DNA of 64,000 bases from an uncultured Leifsonia sp. (GCF_945957465.1 NZ_CAMFLC010000009.1:40245-104244); one strand, 5' to 3'. Numbered from the stretch's first letter, positions 8,620 to 16,786 are shown. Notes: a model not told the origin generated them from the letters alone. Made by a program: numbers and translations.

Positions 8620-9616
8620 CGCAGTCACCGCCTACCGCGCCCAAGGCGTCACGACCGACACCGCGCACGTGCTGGTCGAACCGACCTCGACGAGGGAGAC
8701 CTTCTACGTCGCGATGACCCGAGGCCGGCACTCGAACCACGCCTACGTGACTCTCGACCGCGCCGACGACCACGCGCAGCCACACCCCGGCGACGACCCG
8801 CATGCCACTGCGCGAAGCGTGCTCTACGGCATTCTGCAGCACAGAGCGGCCGAACTCTCGGCGCACGAGACCATCGTGGCCGAGCAGGAGCAGTGGGGCT
8901 CCATCGCGCAGCTCGCCGCCGAGTACGAGACCATCGTCGCCGCTGCCCAGCACGACCGTTGGGCCGCTCTCGTCCGCGGCTCCGGGCTTACCGCGGAACA
9001 GGCCGAGAGCGCCGTCGAGTCCGATGCGTTCGGCCCGCTCGCGGCTGAACTCCGCCGTGCCGAAGCCAACCATCACAATGTCGATGCGCTCCTCCCGCGC
9101 CTCGTGGCCGCGCGCGGATTCGGCGACGCCGACGACATCGCCGCCGTTCTCCACTACCGGGTCGAGCGGGCGACCGCGCGTCCCGCAGGCTCCGGCAGGA
9201 CACGCAAGCCAGCGCGACTCATCGCCGGCCTCATCCCGCAGGCGCATGGCATCATCGACGCCGAGATGCGAGCAGCCCTTGACGAGCGAGAAGCGCTGAT
9301 CGAGGCCCGTGCCGACGCCGTACTCGAAGCTGCGCTGACCGAGAGTGCACCGTGGACGAACGCCCTTGGAGCGCCTCCCGCCGACCGACGACGAGCCACA
9401 GCGTGGCGCAAGGCCGCACGCGTGATCGCCGCATACCGCGACCGCTACCGCGTCACCGACGACGCACCCCTCGGCACCCCGCCCGAGTCCGCCGCGCAGA
9501 AGATCGACGCCGCCCGAGCACGAACTGCCCTCGATCGAGTTCGTGGCTTCATCGCTGAGGTGAGCGAAGTACCGCAGCATTCACAGGGACGCTATGGCGC
9601 CGAGCGCTCACTCTGA
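8620..9616 (+). pseudogene. traA: TraA-like relaxase/helicase, 3' part
   Basis: The downstream 332 codons of the interrupted traA. It opens with AVTAYRAQGVTTDTAHVL, the conserved last helicase motif of RecD/TraI-type proteins, followed by FYVAMTRGRHSNHAYV, which completes motif VI. After that comes a long charged, helical tail of about 280 residues ending in YGAERSL. With the 5' part and the eight-base core joined, the full protein would be about 1,200 residues, normal for actinobacterial MobF TraA. No start codon with a ribosome site is evident, so it is probably untranslated while the insert remains. Confidence 0.85.
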
Positions 9617-9635
9617 AGCGCGCCGACTGCCGTAG

Positions 9636-10940
9636 TCAACACGCATCCGGGAGAAGCACCTCTTCGATCACCCCTGCGCTTGCAGACGTACGTACACGAA
9701 GGGTAGGCACGTACCTTGCGCGGTGATCTTCACCAGTGATGGGATCGGAGTCATCCCACTCGTGGACGACCACGCGCAGGGTATTGGTGAGCCTCCCGAT
9801 GAGCAGCGCAAGTGGGAACGGGCACCGTAGCAGGAGGTGCACCTCGGCGTTGGAGTTGTCGTTCGACAGGGCACGAATGTGCGCGGCAACGTCGGCGGCG
9901 ATCAGGCCTGCATCAGAGGGGTCGAGTAGCGTGCCGCTCGCACTTGTGAGATGACGCCAAGCCGCGAGAAACGGTTCGTGGGCTTCGATGTACCGAACGA
10001 AGGCGGTGTCGCTGCGTTGCGGCAGGAGATCGACATAGACGGCTACGGAGGGCCGGCCGGCTGTGATCGCCGAAGGACTTCGCCCCTCTCCTGCGACTTG
10101 TACTTGTGGTTGGGCGATGAACCGCGCTTCACCATCGCTCGCCCAAGTGGCGCCCTGTTGGTCAATCACGTCCATGTGTCCGATACGAGACGATGGCAGG
10201 GCAGCCCCGACTGCGAAGGCCACGGAGAGATGAGCCCCTCCAGCGACACGTAGGCGATGTGCCCCAGAACGGGTCACTGCATCGGGGAGGAGACCGATGG
10301 TGTCCTTGAGGTCTTGGAGTCCGCCGACGCTCGGAAGCCGCTCATGAACAGAGGGTCGGAGCCGGATGTCCAGTTCGTCGCCGGTCCGGTCATAGACCTG
10401 TGGCGTGTTTCGAGTCTGGAGGCTCAGATGGAACGTTTGGTCGGTTACCTCGATTCGCTCGCGAAGAGACGCGATTCGGTGCCAGACGAAACCACGGATC
10501 AATGCGAGCAGACCGTTGCGTTCAGCGGGCTGCTGATCTACACCGCTCAAGGTGCCGGGACGAAGTTCCAGAAGACGGTCGGGAGCGTTGTAATCTGTTC
10601 CGCCGTCTTCTGTCTTCACCGAGTTGGTGATGCCGAGTGCAAACACTTCGTGGTCGGCATGTAGGTCGAGGAGTTGGGGTGCTTCCAGCGTCTTCACAAC
10701 TCTGCTGTTCACCACGTCTGGTGTTGTCACGAGAACGCCGCCGGAGATGCCGGCCGCTATCGCTTGCTTGAGTCGCGCCTCGGTATCGCCTGGTGGCAGA
10801 TCGTCTCGGTCCCGCCAGACAGGGATGCCGGCGGCGCGGAAGAGCCAGGCGAGTTCCGCAGCAACATCCGTGCCATCGTTCTGGCGGTAGGAGATGAAGA
10901 TAGGGTCTGCGGGATCAGGAGTGGCGGAATCGGATGTCAT
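9636..10940 (-). CDS. CBASS effector: TIR–SAVED fusion
   Basis: A 434-aa protein. Residues about 12–140 are a TIR domain (PIFISYRQNDG, GIPVWRDRDDLPPGD) with the likely NADase glutamate Glu86 in VVKTLEAPQL. Residues about 210–420 form a SAVED domain (HRLRVAGGAHLSVAFAVGAAL, then HLLLRCPFPLALLIGRL), the cyclic-oligonucleotide sensor of CBASS. TIR-SAVED proteins assemble into filaments on binding cyclic nucleotides and destroy NAD+, killing the infected cell. As I recall, the studied example is from Microbacterium ketosireducens (Hogrel et al. 2022), which responds to cyclic tri-AMP; that makes the same ligand likely here. It is the last gene of the operon and its ATG overlaps the stop of the JAB gene (ATGA). 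Confidence 0.9.
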   Translation of the reverse strand: MTSDSATPDPADPIFISYRQNDGTDVAAELAWLFRAAGIPVWRDRDDLPPGDTEARLKQAIAAGISGGVLVTTPDVVNSRVVKTLEAPQLLDLHADHEVFALGITNSVKTEDGGTDYNAPDRLLELRPGTLSGVDQQPAERNGLLALIRGFVWHRIASLRERIEVTDQTFHLSLQTRNTPQVYDRTGDELDIRLRPSVHERLPSVGGLQDLKDTIGLLPDAVTRSGAHRLRVAGGAHLSVAFAVGAALPSSRIGHMDVIDQQGATWASDGEARFIAQPQVQVAGEGRSPSAITAGRPSVAVYVDLLPQRSDTAFVRYIEAHEPFLAAWRHLTSASGTLLDPSDAGLIAADVAAHIRALSNDNSNAEVHLLLRCPFPLALLIGRLTNTLRVVVHEWDDSDPITGEDHRARYVPTLRVRTSASAGVIEEVLLPDAC

Positions 10941-11494
10941 GGCGTCTCCTTGTGTTCGTCGGGTATGGAGGCGGCGCGCTTCGCCGCGTCACTGGCATAG
11001 GGGCTGTCTCTAGCAGGCGCAGGAGGCAGCCTCTCGGGTACCACCGCCCAGATTCGGTCCCGTTGGATGAGCCAGGTTGCAGCGAGCACTCGTGCCGATG
11101 AATCGAACCCAGCGACTATGGCGACGAACCGATCAAACCCCAGGTCGGGGTCGCGCAGATGGCGCATGTAGGACTGGAGATCGACCTCGCTCGGGAAGAG
11201 TGTTCCGGTCGGGTGGGTATGCCATTCGCCTATCCACTGGCTATGGTCCTCCAACCAGGCTGAGTCCGCGAGATGCCGGGCGTGGTCGAGGTCTCGCATA
11301 AAGGTGCGTTCGCCGCGGGTGGCGTTGGGTCCGGGTCCGCCGGCGTGTCGGATGCCGATCCCATCAGTCGCGTCGTATCCGAGCAGGATGCCGCCAGTCT
11401 CGAACCCATCGATGGATCGCGAAGCTTCGCGCGCGATTGAGCTGAGCGCGACGTCAGTGATCGTCACCGGAGGTACATCTCTTCGACCGGTCAT
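10937..11494 (-). CDS. cap3: CBASS JAB/JAMM deconjugating peptidase (Cap3)
   Basis: A 185-aa JAB/MPN metalloprotease. The JAMM zinc motif is complete: Glu32 (FETGG), His92 and His94 (EWHTHP), Ser102 and Asp105 (PSEVD). In type II CBASS, Cap3 cuts the isopeptide link that the E1/E2 module makes between the CD-NTase C-terminus and a target, and so tunes signalling. The ATG at 11494 overlaps the E1 stop as ATGA, which favours this start over one 17 codons upstream. The C-terminus is Pro/Ala-rich and contains no further domain. Confidence 0.9.
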   Translation of the reverse strand: MTGRRDVPPVTITDVALSSIAREASRSIDGFETGGILLGYDATDGIGIRHAGGPGPNATRGERTFMRDLDHARHLADSAWLEDHSQWIGEWHTHPTGTLFPSEVDLQSYMRHLRDPDLGFDRFVAIVAGFDSSARVLAATWLIQRDRIWAVVPERLPPAPARDSPYASDAAKRAASIPDEHKETP

Positions 11495-12789
11495 CCTGGC
11501 GAGCAGGTCGGGCACGACGTGCGGGGTCTGGGGATGGACGACCACCGAACGTCGCCGGCTTGGCTGAGGTCGAACGGGGCTGCGAGGTCACCTGCTGGTC
11601 GGAGACCAATGATGGCGTGTTCGCCGGGAACCTGCTGGGTGTGGTCACCGTGAAGCGATTCCAGCAACGTCGCGATGGCTACTTTCGCAGCGAACGTGCC
11701 GACGTATCGGAGATCAGGCGGCACAGCTGTCATTGGCTGATGGACGCGCCCGGTGCCGTAATCCAACTCCTGATCCGCCTCGGCGTCCATCGCACCCTGG
11801 TCTGCAAGCTGCTGCCGTAGACAGAGGAGACATCCGAACCGGGGAGTGGGACGCAGCCGGATGACCTCTCCAATCGAGCCATTGTCGAGCACGCACGCCA
11901 AGATCGCCGCCTTTCGCGCGCGCCTGGAGAGGTGGCTGACGACGCGTCTGGGAGCAATACCGTCTGCGGCACAGAGCACCAGATCGACGCGGTCGACGAT
12001 GGGCCGGATGTAATGCGCCTCGGTAACCACGTCACGCCTGTGAGCCACCACTGTCTGCTGCGGCCAGTGCTGGGCGAGGTGGTCCTTCATAGCCGCTACC
12101 TTGAATCGCCCGACGCTTTCGGGTCCGAGAGCGTGGCGGAGCATGTTGTGCCAGAGGAATCGGTCCGGGTCGACAAGCTCCACACGTCCGACTCCGTATC
12201 CTGCGAGCGCCTCTGCTGCTGCGCTCCCGATGCTGCCGCAGCCCACAACCATGACGCTATTGGCGGCGAGCTGCTCGATCGGCCACTTGCCGGTCAACTG
12301 CGCCAGGCCAACAACGTGTGGCTCGATCTCGATAGGGAGCGGTTCCACACCGTCGCGTCGGACAGCCCATCCCGCAAACTCCGGAGCCCCGGCCTCCACC
12401 AGCTCTGGTGGAAGGTCGGGGTCGTGAGTGACAACCACGCCAAGGTTGTTGCCGGGGTCGGAGACGCCTGGCACCAACTTCCGAAAATCCTTGAACCCGA
12501 TAGAGATATCGGGGCGTCTGGACAAGAAGAGATGGTGAAGATGGGCGTCGTTAGAGACCACTCTGATCCACTGAGCTGCATGCTGGGCGTCGCCCGAACG
12601 AAGCGCGGCGTACTCGCGCGGAACTTCGGCTGGAAGACGGATGTCTTTGCCGGTTTCCACGGTCTGGACGACGTACATATCGTCTGCGGGAACGCGGCGG
12701 AGCACCAGCGATCCGCGCGAGAGGTCGGAGCCTGCGATCTTGGTGACCGCGTCTCGGGGCATCACGATGTAGGGATTACGGGGAGACAT
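11491..12789 (-). CDS. CBASS E1-like (ThiF-family) adenylation protein, Cap2 E1 part
   Basis: A 432-aa protein. The N-terminal 165 residues match no domain I recognise and correspond in place to the linker domain of Cap2. The ThiF/E1 adenylation domain follows, with VMVVGCGSIGSAAAEALA (GxGxxG at 183–188), an acidic strand end VELVDPD and the ATP-site HNMLRH. The CLLC pair near residue 320 sits where the catalytic-Cys region begins. It should adenylate the C-terminal glycine of the CD-NTase and pass it to the E2 partner. In most type II CBASS, E2 and E1 are one polypeptide; here they are two genes overlapping by 14 bp. I chose the ATG at 12789; a TTG lies four codons upstream. Confidence 0.88.
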   Translation of the reverse strand: MSPRNPYIVMPRDAVTKIAGSDLSRGSLVLRRVPADDMYVVQTVETGKDIRLPAEVPREYAALRSGDAQHAAQWIRVVSNDAHLHHLFLSRRPDISIGFKDFRKLVPGVSDPGNNLGVVVTHDPDLPPELVEAGAPEFAGWAVRRDGVEPLPIEIEPHVVGLAQLTGKWPIEQLAANSVMVVGCGSIGSAAAEALAGYGVGRVELVDPDRFLWHNMLRHALGPESVGRFKVAAMKDHLAQHWPQQTVVAHRRDVVTEAHYIRPIVDRVDLVLCAADGIAPRRVVSHLSRRARKAAILACVLDNGSIGEVIRLRPTPRFGCLLCLRQQLADQGAMDAEADQELDYGTGRVHQPMTAVPPDLRYVGTFAAKVAIATLLESLHGDHTQQVPGEHAIIGLRPAGDLAAPFDLSQAGDVRWSSIPRPRTSCPTCSPG

Positions 12790-13390
12790 CCGCGCCCCCA
12801 ACCTCGTCCGGGTCCGGTGTTTCAGCTACTCGCTGAATCGCTCGATCAATCAGGTGGTCGTGCGATGGGTCAGAGACGATTCCATTGACCGACATTGCAT
12901 CGATGATCCCAGCCTTCATGAGGGCGTACTCGATTCGCCACCCCGATGCCTTCGCCAGGAGCTCGGTGAGACTGGCCTCGGGCTGCCAGCCGCCATCACT
13001 CTGAAGCAGGCAGAGCGAGCCTCCCGGAGCTACATGCCATGCGGACTGTGTCTGCTCCCAGATCGACGGCTCCGGGTCGATGGAGTAGATCGTCGGCGGA
13101 ACCATCGGGTGCGCTGCGGAGTAGACGACGAGCACCCTCAGTTCCTGGTTGCCAAGCAGCTCATCGAGAGCTTCGGGCCTCGGCCGCTCGAAGGGCCAGC
13201 GGGGGAGGACACCGATCCATCCGCCGTGCGTCAAGCCGTCATCCGCGGGCCTCTGGAATTCGAGCAACGGCGCGAAAGCCAGGACCTCATCTTGGTCGCG
13301 CGCCAGCCGCGCGGGTTCGCACTCAGTCCAGAGCACGGGGCTGAGCGCCGTGGTGCCCGCGTCGTGATCCGGTCCTGTTGCGCGAGTCAT
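12776..13390 (-). CDS. CBASS E2-like ubiquitin-transfer protein, Cap2 E2 part
   Basis: A 204-aa protein with a prokaryotic E2 fold pattern. HPMVPPTIYSID (residues 94–105) is the HP.xPP element of E2 families, and WHVAPGGSLCLLQSDGGWQP carries the likely catalytic Cys127. The downstream stretch SLTELLAKASGWRIEYALMK is the usual C-terminal helix of these proteins. It should receive the activated CD-NTase from E1 as a thioester and attach it to a target. Its ATG overlaps the CD-NTase stop (ATGA). The E2 stands alone here, whereas Cap2 usually fuses it to E1. Confidence 0.85.
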   Translation of the reverse strand: MTRATGPDHDAGTTALSPVLWTECEPARLARDQDEVLAFAPLLEFQRPADDGLTHGGWIGVLPRWPFERPRPEALDELLGNQELRVLVVYSAAHPMVPPTIYSIDPEPSIWEQTQSAWHVAPGGSLCLLQSDGGWQPEASLTELLAKASGWRIEYALMKAGIIDAMSVNGIVSDPSHDHLIDRAIQRVAETPDPDEVGGADVSP

Positions 13391-14352
13391 CCCTGCGGAG
13401 TGTCCTTCACCGGCCGGGGCGCCGCGGGCACGACCGCAGGCGCCGGGATGCCAGTGGAGGCAGGAGGCTTCGGGAAATCATCCCCAAAGACCTCGCCCCA
13501 GTGCTTGATCGCAGCCGCAGAGTCGTTGTTCGCCTGCGCCTGGAACGCCTTGATGGCGTTGTCTCGGGCGGACCGTAGGGCGTCGGCGAACGCGTCGTAG
13601 TCGATGTCGGGCTGAATCGGTCCGCAGAGTCCAGCGGGATCGGCGACTTCGTTCCCGCCCTCGATGTGGTAGCAGGCACTGACGAAGAACTGCTTGATCG
13701 CAGCGGGCTGGTTGACGTCCGTCGGCAGGAAGTCGAGCGCGAGGACCTCCATGACGAGAGACTTGATCTTGGTGTCTTGCGCGGCAGCCCACCACTTGAG
13801 CATCCGAACAGTGCCGGCGAAGTTGTTCCACTGCGCGTGTCGATCCGCCACTTCGGCGATCAGGAACTCTGGGTCACAAGCGACCCAGTCTTCCGAAAGT
13901 GCTTCCGGAATAAGGAGCCGCCCATCGCGGCGCAGTGCAGGCATGGCATCAACCGTGAACGCGTCAGGATCGTCGGGGTCATCCAGGAAGCACTTGACGG
14001 CATGGTTGCGCCACCGGGCCAGCCGGACGGCGTGGTCGTAGGTGCCGTTCGTCGCCCCGAGCAGCGCGTTGACACGCCCGCGCGTGTAATCGAGAGCATC
14101 CGCGGCGGAACTTCCCGGAGTTCCCCACTCAGGATGCTCCTCCTGATCGAAGACGACGATCACATCGACGTCATGGATCGGGTCCTTGTGTGTCCCTCGC
14201 GCGAGCGATCCGGACGCGATGACTTCCTTCACGTCGACCTCGGCCCTGAAGGCACCCTTGAAGAGATCGCGTCGAGTGCGGGCTTCGCGGACTTGCGTGA
14301 TGTCGGCGTTCACGACGTCCTGAAAGGTCTTGAAGGCGTCAGTCACGCTCAT
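13387..14352 (-). CDS. CBASS CD-NTase (cyclic-oligonucleotide synthase)
   Basis: A 321-aa nucleotidyltransferase. The active site shows ASGSLARGTHKDPIHDVDVIV, the G-S motif (Gly48, Ser49) followed by Asp61 and Asp63, with a third acidic residue at about Asp135 (FTVDAMPAL). The C-terminus is a flexible Pro/Ala-rich tail ending in DTPQG. A free terminal Gly is what E1/E2 machinery needs to conjugate it. Phage infection is expected to trigger synthesis of a cyclic di- or trinucleotide that activates the SAVED effector downstream. The ATG at 14352 follows CAGGAGAA. Which nucleotide it makes cannot be read from sequence; cyclic tri-AMP is likely by analogy with the TIR-SAVED partner. Confidence 0.9.
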   Translation of the reverse strand: MSVTDAFKTFQDVVNADITQVREARTRRDLFKGAFRAEVDVKEVIASGSLARGTHKDPIHDVDVIVVFDQEEHPEWGTPGSSAADALDYTRGRVNALLGATNGTYDHAVRLARWRNHAVKCFLDDPDDPDAFTVDAMPALRRDGRLLIPEALSEDWVACDPEFLIAEVADRHAQWNNFAGTVRMLKWWAAAQDTKIKSLVMEVLALDFLPTDVNQPAAIKQFFVSACYHIEGGNEVADPAGLCGPIQPDIDYDAFADALRSARDNAIKAFQAQANNDSAAAIKHWGEVFGDDFPKPPASTGIPAPAVVPAAPRPVKDTPQG

Positions 14353-14438
14353 AGTCGTTCTCCTGATTGGTTCGTCTGGTCGATCACCGTAGCCACTGCC
14401 ACCGACATTGCTGTGCGGTGCGGAGCGCGGCACGGTGC

Positions 14439-14558
14439 CTACTTCTTCGTACTGCCCCTGCCGGTGCTCTCGTTAGTCGTGGTCTTCGGGTGACGCTTCA
14501 CCGTGGACTGCTTCACGAACCGGCCCGTGACCGCGCTGCGTCCTCGCTTGCCTGCCAT
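14439..14558 (-). CDS. Small basic protein (39 aa) at the head of the CBASS operon
   Basis: A 39-residue protein, MAGKRGRSAVTGRFVKQST then VKRHPKTTTNESTGRGSTKK, with a near-perfect AGGAGGTGAGG ribosome site 4 bp before the ATG. It is rich in Lys, Arg, Thr and Ser with no hydrophobic segment. Similar tiny 'GRSA.TGRFV..ATVKR.P.TT' proteins are widespread in bacteria and are often mislabelled as transporters; their role is unknown to me. It lies 86 bp upstream of the CD-NTase on the same strand, so it is probably co-transcribed. Nucleic-acid binding is a guess from charge alone. Confidence 0.72.
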   Translation of the reverse strand: MAGKRGRSAVTGRFVKQSTVKRHPKTTTNESTGRGSTKK

Positions 14559-14748
14559 GTTCCTCACCTCCTCTGTAGTTCGCGCTCGATGGCGTGTCTC
14601 CAGGTTGGAGCACGTCACGACTGTATCAGCAAAGCGGCATCAGGCGTGTTGAGACACGCCGTGTCGTATCAGCAACGAGTCAATGACGCGCTAGGCTTGC
14701 CCTCATGGAACGGAGACGGACAGTGGCGGCTAGCACGGCGAGTCCAGC

Positions 14749-15249
14749 ATGACAGGGACCTCCGACACCGCCCCGGGCATGGAGCGGCTCGACCTCACAC
14801 AATTAGGTGCGATGCTTCGCGAACGTCGCGGGAAGCTGTCGCTTCGTCAAGCGGCTGCCGAGGCTGGCGTCAGCTTTAGCACCTTCACTCGCATCGAGGC
14901 AGGCGCTCAGCCGGACCTGACCTCGTTCACCCTTCTGTGCGCGTGGCTCGGCGTGTCGCCCGGGCAGTTCTTCATGTCGACGGCGTTGCGCGAGGTGGCG
15001 CCAATCGATGAGGCGATCGCGCATCTTGCTTCCGATCCGCGCCTTGAACCGGATGCTGCATCCAAGATCGCGGAAATGCTGCGCAGCATGTACGACGTCC
15101 TGGCCAAGGCGCCGGTGCAGCGCCAGGTGGTTGCTTGCCACCTCCGCGCCGCTTCGATGCTCCGGCCCGGGGTGCCCGAACGGCTCAACTCACTCTTGGG
15201 TGAGATGCACAGCAAGTTGGCCGCGCGCGTTTCGGCTGGGGAGCTGTGA
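14749..15249 (+). CDS. XRE-family helix-turn-helix regulator
   Basis: A 166-aa regulator. Residues about 14–68 are an XRE/Cro helix-turn-helix: LGAMLRERRGKLSLRQAAAE, AGVSFSTFTRIEAG, then LCAWLGVSPGQFF. The C-terminal half is helical with no recognisable domain. It is divergent from the CBASS operon, with 190 bp between it and the 39-aa gene. Its stop overlaps the GTG of the ImmA-like protease gene. In prophages and ICEs this pair works as a repressor and the anti-repressor protease that removes it. Here it could control the CBASS operon, transfer genes, or both; no operator is evident to me. Confidence 0.87.
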   Translation: MTGTSDTAPGMERLDLTQLGAMLRERRGKLSLRQAAAEAGVSFSTFTRIEAGAQPDLTSFTLLCAWLGVSPGQFFMSTALREVAPIDEAIAHLASDPRLEPDAASKIAEMLRSMYDVLAKAPVQRQVVACHLRAASMLRPGVPERLNSLLGEMHSKLAARVSAGEL

Positions 15250-15797
15250 CGCTACGTCGCGGGTTCAAGGCAGAGGCCGAACGCGAGGCCGCGCGGGTTC
15301 GGAAGGAACTTGGACTCGCCTCGCACGATCGCCTTGATCCGCGCGATCTCGCCAAACACCTGAATGTGTCGATCGTTGATGCCGCAGACTTGGTGGACAT
15401 CAGCGAGCTTGAAGAGCTGGAGCGACTGCAAGCGTTCGCCTTCTCCGCCGCGACCTTCGAGATCGAGGATCGCCGGATCGTTGTCGTTAGCCCGCTCCGG
15501 ACTCCGGGTCGGCAGAACAGCGATATTGCGCACGAACTGGCGCACATCATGCTGAAACACGACCTTGCTGAAATTCGTGAACTCAACGGGATGCCCTTCC
15601 GGACCTGCAAACCAGAGGAAGAGGAGGAGGCCACGGCCTTCGGGGGCACACTTCTTCTCCCGCGCCCACTGCTTCTCAGTGCAGCGCGTCGACGAACGCC
15701 CGTTGACCAAATTGCCAGCCAGTACGACGTGACGGTCGAGATGGCGCGCTTCCGTTACAACACCACCGGTGTCGCCAAGCAGGCTGTGTCCCGATAG
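15246..15797 (+). CDS. ImmA/IrrE-family zinc metallopeptidase
   Basis: A 183-aa protein with HELAHIMLKH (zinc ligands His96 and His100, catalytic Glu97) and the third-ligand region EEEEEATAFGGTLLLP. This is the standard ImmA/IrrE catalytic layout. The GTG start overlaps the stop of the XRE gene (GTGA), so the two are coupled. The family cleaves its partner XRE repressor, often after DNA damage, as in ICEBs1. The last 43 bp overlap the 3' end of the dprA-like gene on the opposite strand. Confidence 0.9.
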   Translation: MTLRRGFKAEAEREAARVRKELGLASHDRLDPRDLAKHLNVSIVDAADLVDISELEELERLQAFAFSAATFEIEDRRIVVVSPLRTPGRQNSDIAHELAHIMLKHDLAEIRELNGMPFRTCKPEEEEEATAFGGTLLLPRPLLLSAARRRTPVDQIASQYDVTVEMARFRYNTTGVAKQAVSR

Positions 15798-16786
15798 GCG
15801 GGTCGAGAACGGTCCGCGGTTGGTTGCCGCTGTGAATCTCGGCGACCGATCGCTTGACCAGGATCAGGACGGTTCTTGTGCGCGACCAACGACTCGATAT
15901 CGCCGGTGTCGGTGACCAGCCTCGCGAGGCCATCCTGAAGGAGGCGGTGTGGCCCAGCACTCGTGGCGCTGGTCACGGGTCCTGGTACAGCTCCGACGGC
16001 GCGCCCGAGTTCGTGCGCGCGCCGGGCGACGGTCATTGATCCAGAGCGAGCGCCGGCCTCAACCACGAGGGTCGCTGCGGAGAGTGCAGCCATAACCCGC
16101 GCCCGAGCAATGAAGCGGTGGCGCGTCGGCACTGCGCCAGGTGGAACCTCGCTGAGCACGAGGCCGAGGTCGGCCACCCGCTCAAGCAGTTCACGGTGAC
16201 CCATCGGGTACATGCGGTCAACGCCGTTCGCCATGACCGCGATCGTGTCGCCACCGGATGCCAGGGCCGCTCGATGGGCAGCACCTTCGATGCCGTACGC
16301 ACCGCCGGCCACGATGATCCGCTCAGCGCTGGCGAGGTCGGAGGCAAGCTGCCCGGCCACATGCTCGCCGTAAGAGGTCGAAGCCCTCGCGCCGGTGATC
16401 GTGACGAGATCGTTGAGCGGTCGCGCGAGGAACGATGCCGTGCCACGAGTCCAGAGGACGTACGGCCGTCGGTCGCCAAGATCGTCGAGCGCGGAAGGCC
16501 ATTCTTCGTCGCCGGGAATTAGCGTGCCGATACCGGCGCGCTCGGCTCCGACGAGGTTCTGTTCAAGTGTCCGAGCATCTGAGCGCTCGAACTGGGCACG
16601 CCACACCTGAGCGTCAACGGGGCTGAGGCCCGGCACCACCTCATCACCCTCGGCGAGTCGGAGCAACTCAAGCGCACCGAGCTCACCCAGGAGGCGACCG
16701 GTCACGGCATCGTCCGGTTCAACGAGCATCGACAGCACCATGCGCGCCGTGCGCTCGTCCTGGACTACCTGGCTCAGGTTCGTCAT
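15755..16786 (-). CDS. DprA/Smf-like DNA-processing protein
   Basis: A 343-aa protein with the DprA Rossmann core: ITGARASTSYGEHVAG, GGAYGIEGAAHRAAL, GGDTIAVMANGVDRMYPMGH, then LSEVPPGAVPTRHRF and VVEAGARSGSMTVARRAHELGRAVGAV. Chromosomal DprA loads RecA on incoming single-stranded DNA. Residues 1–110 are a less conserved helical region, and the C-terminal 60 residues are low-complexity and lack a clear winged helix. Its place in a mobile island beside relaxase, CBASS and an XRE/ImmA pair suggests a plasmid-type DprA that handles transferred DNA or acts in defence. It converges on the ImmA gene with a 43-bp overlap. Confidence 0.85.
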   Translation of the reverse strand: MTNLSQVVQDERTARMVLSMLVEPDDAVTGRLLGELGALELLRLAEGDEVVPGLSPVDAQVWRAQFERSDARTLEQNLVGAERAGIGTLIPGDEEWPSALDDLGDRRPYVLWTRGTASFLARPLNDLVTITGARASTSYGEHVAGQLASDLASAERIIVAGGAYGIEGAAHRAALASGGDTIAVMANGVDRMYPMGHRELLERVADLGLVLSEVPPGAVPTRHRFIARARVMAALSAATLVVEAGARSGSMTVARRAHELGRAVGAVPGPVTSATSAGPHRLLQDGLARLVTDTGDIESLVAHKNRPDPGQAIGRRDSQRQPTADRSRPAYRDTACLATPVVL

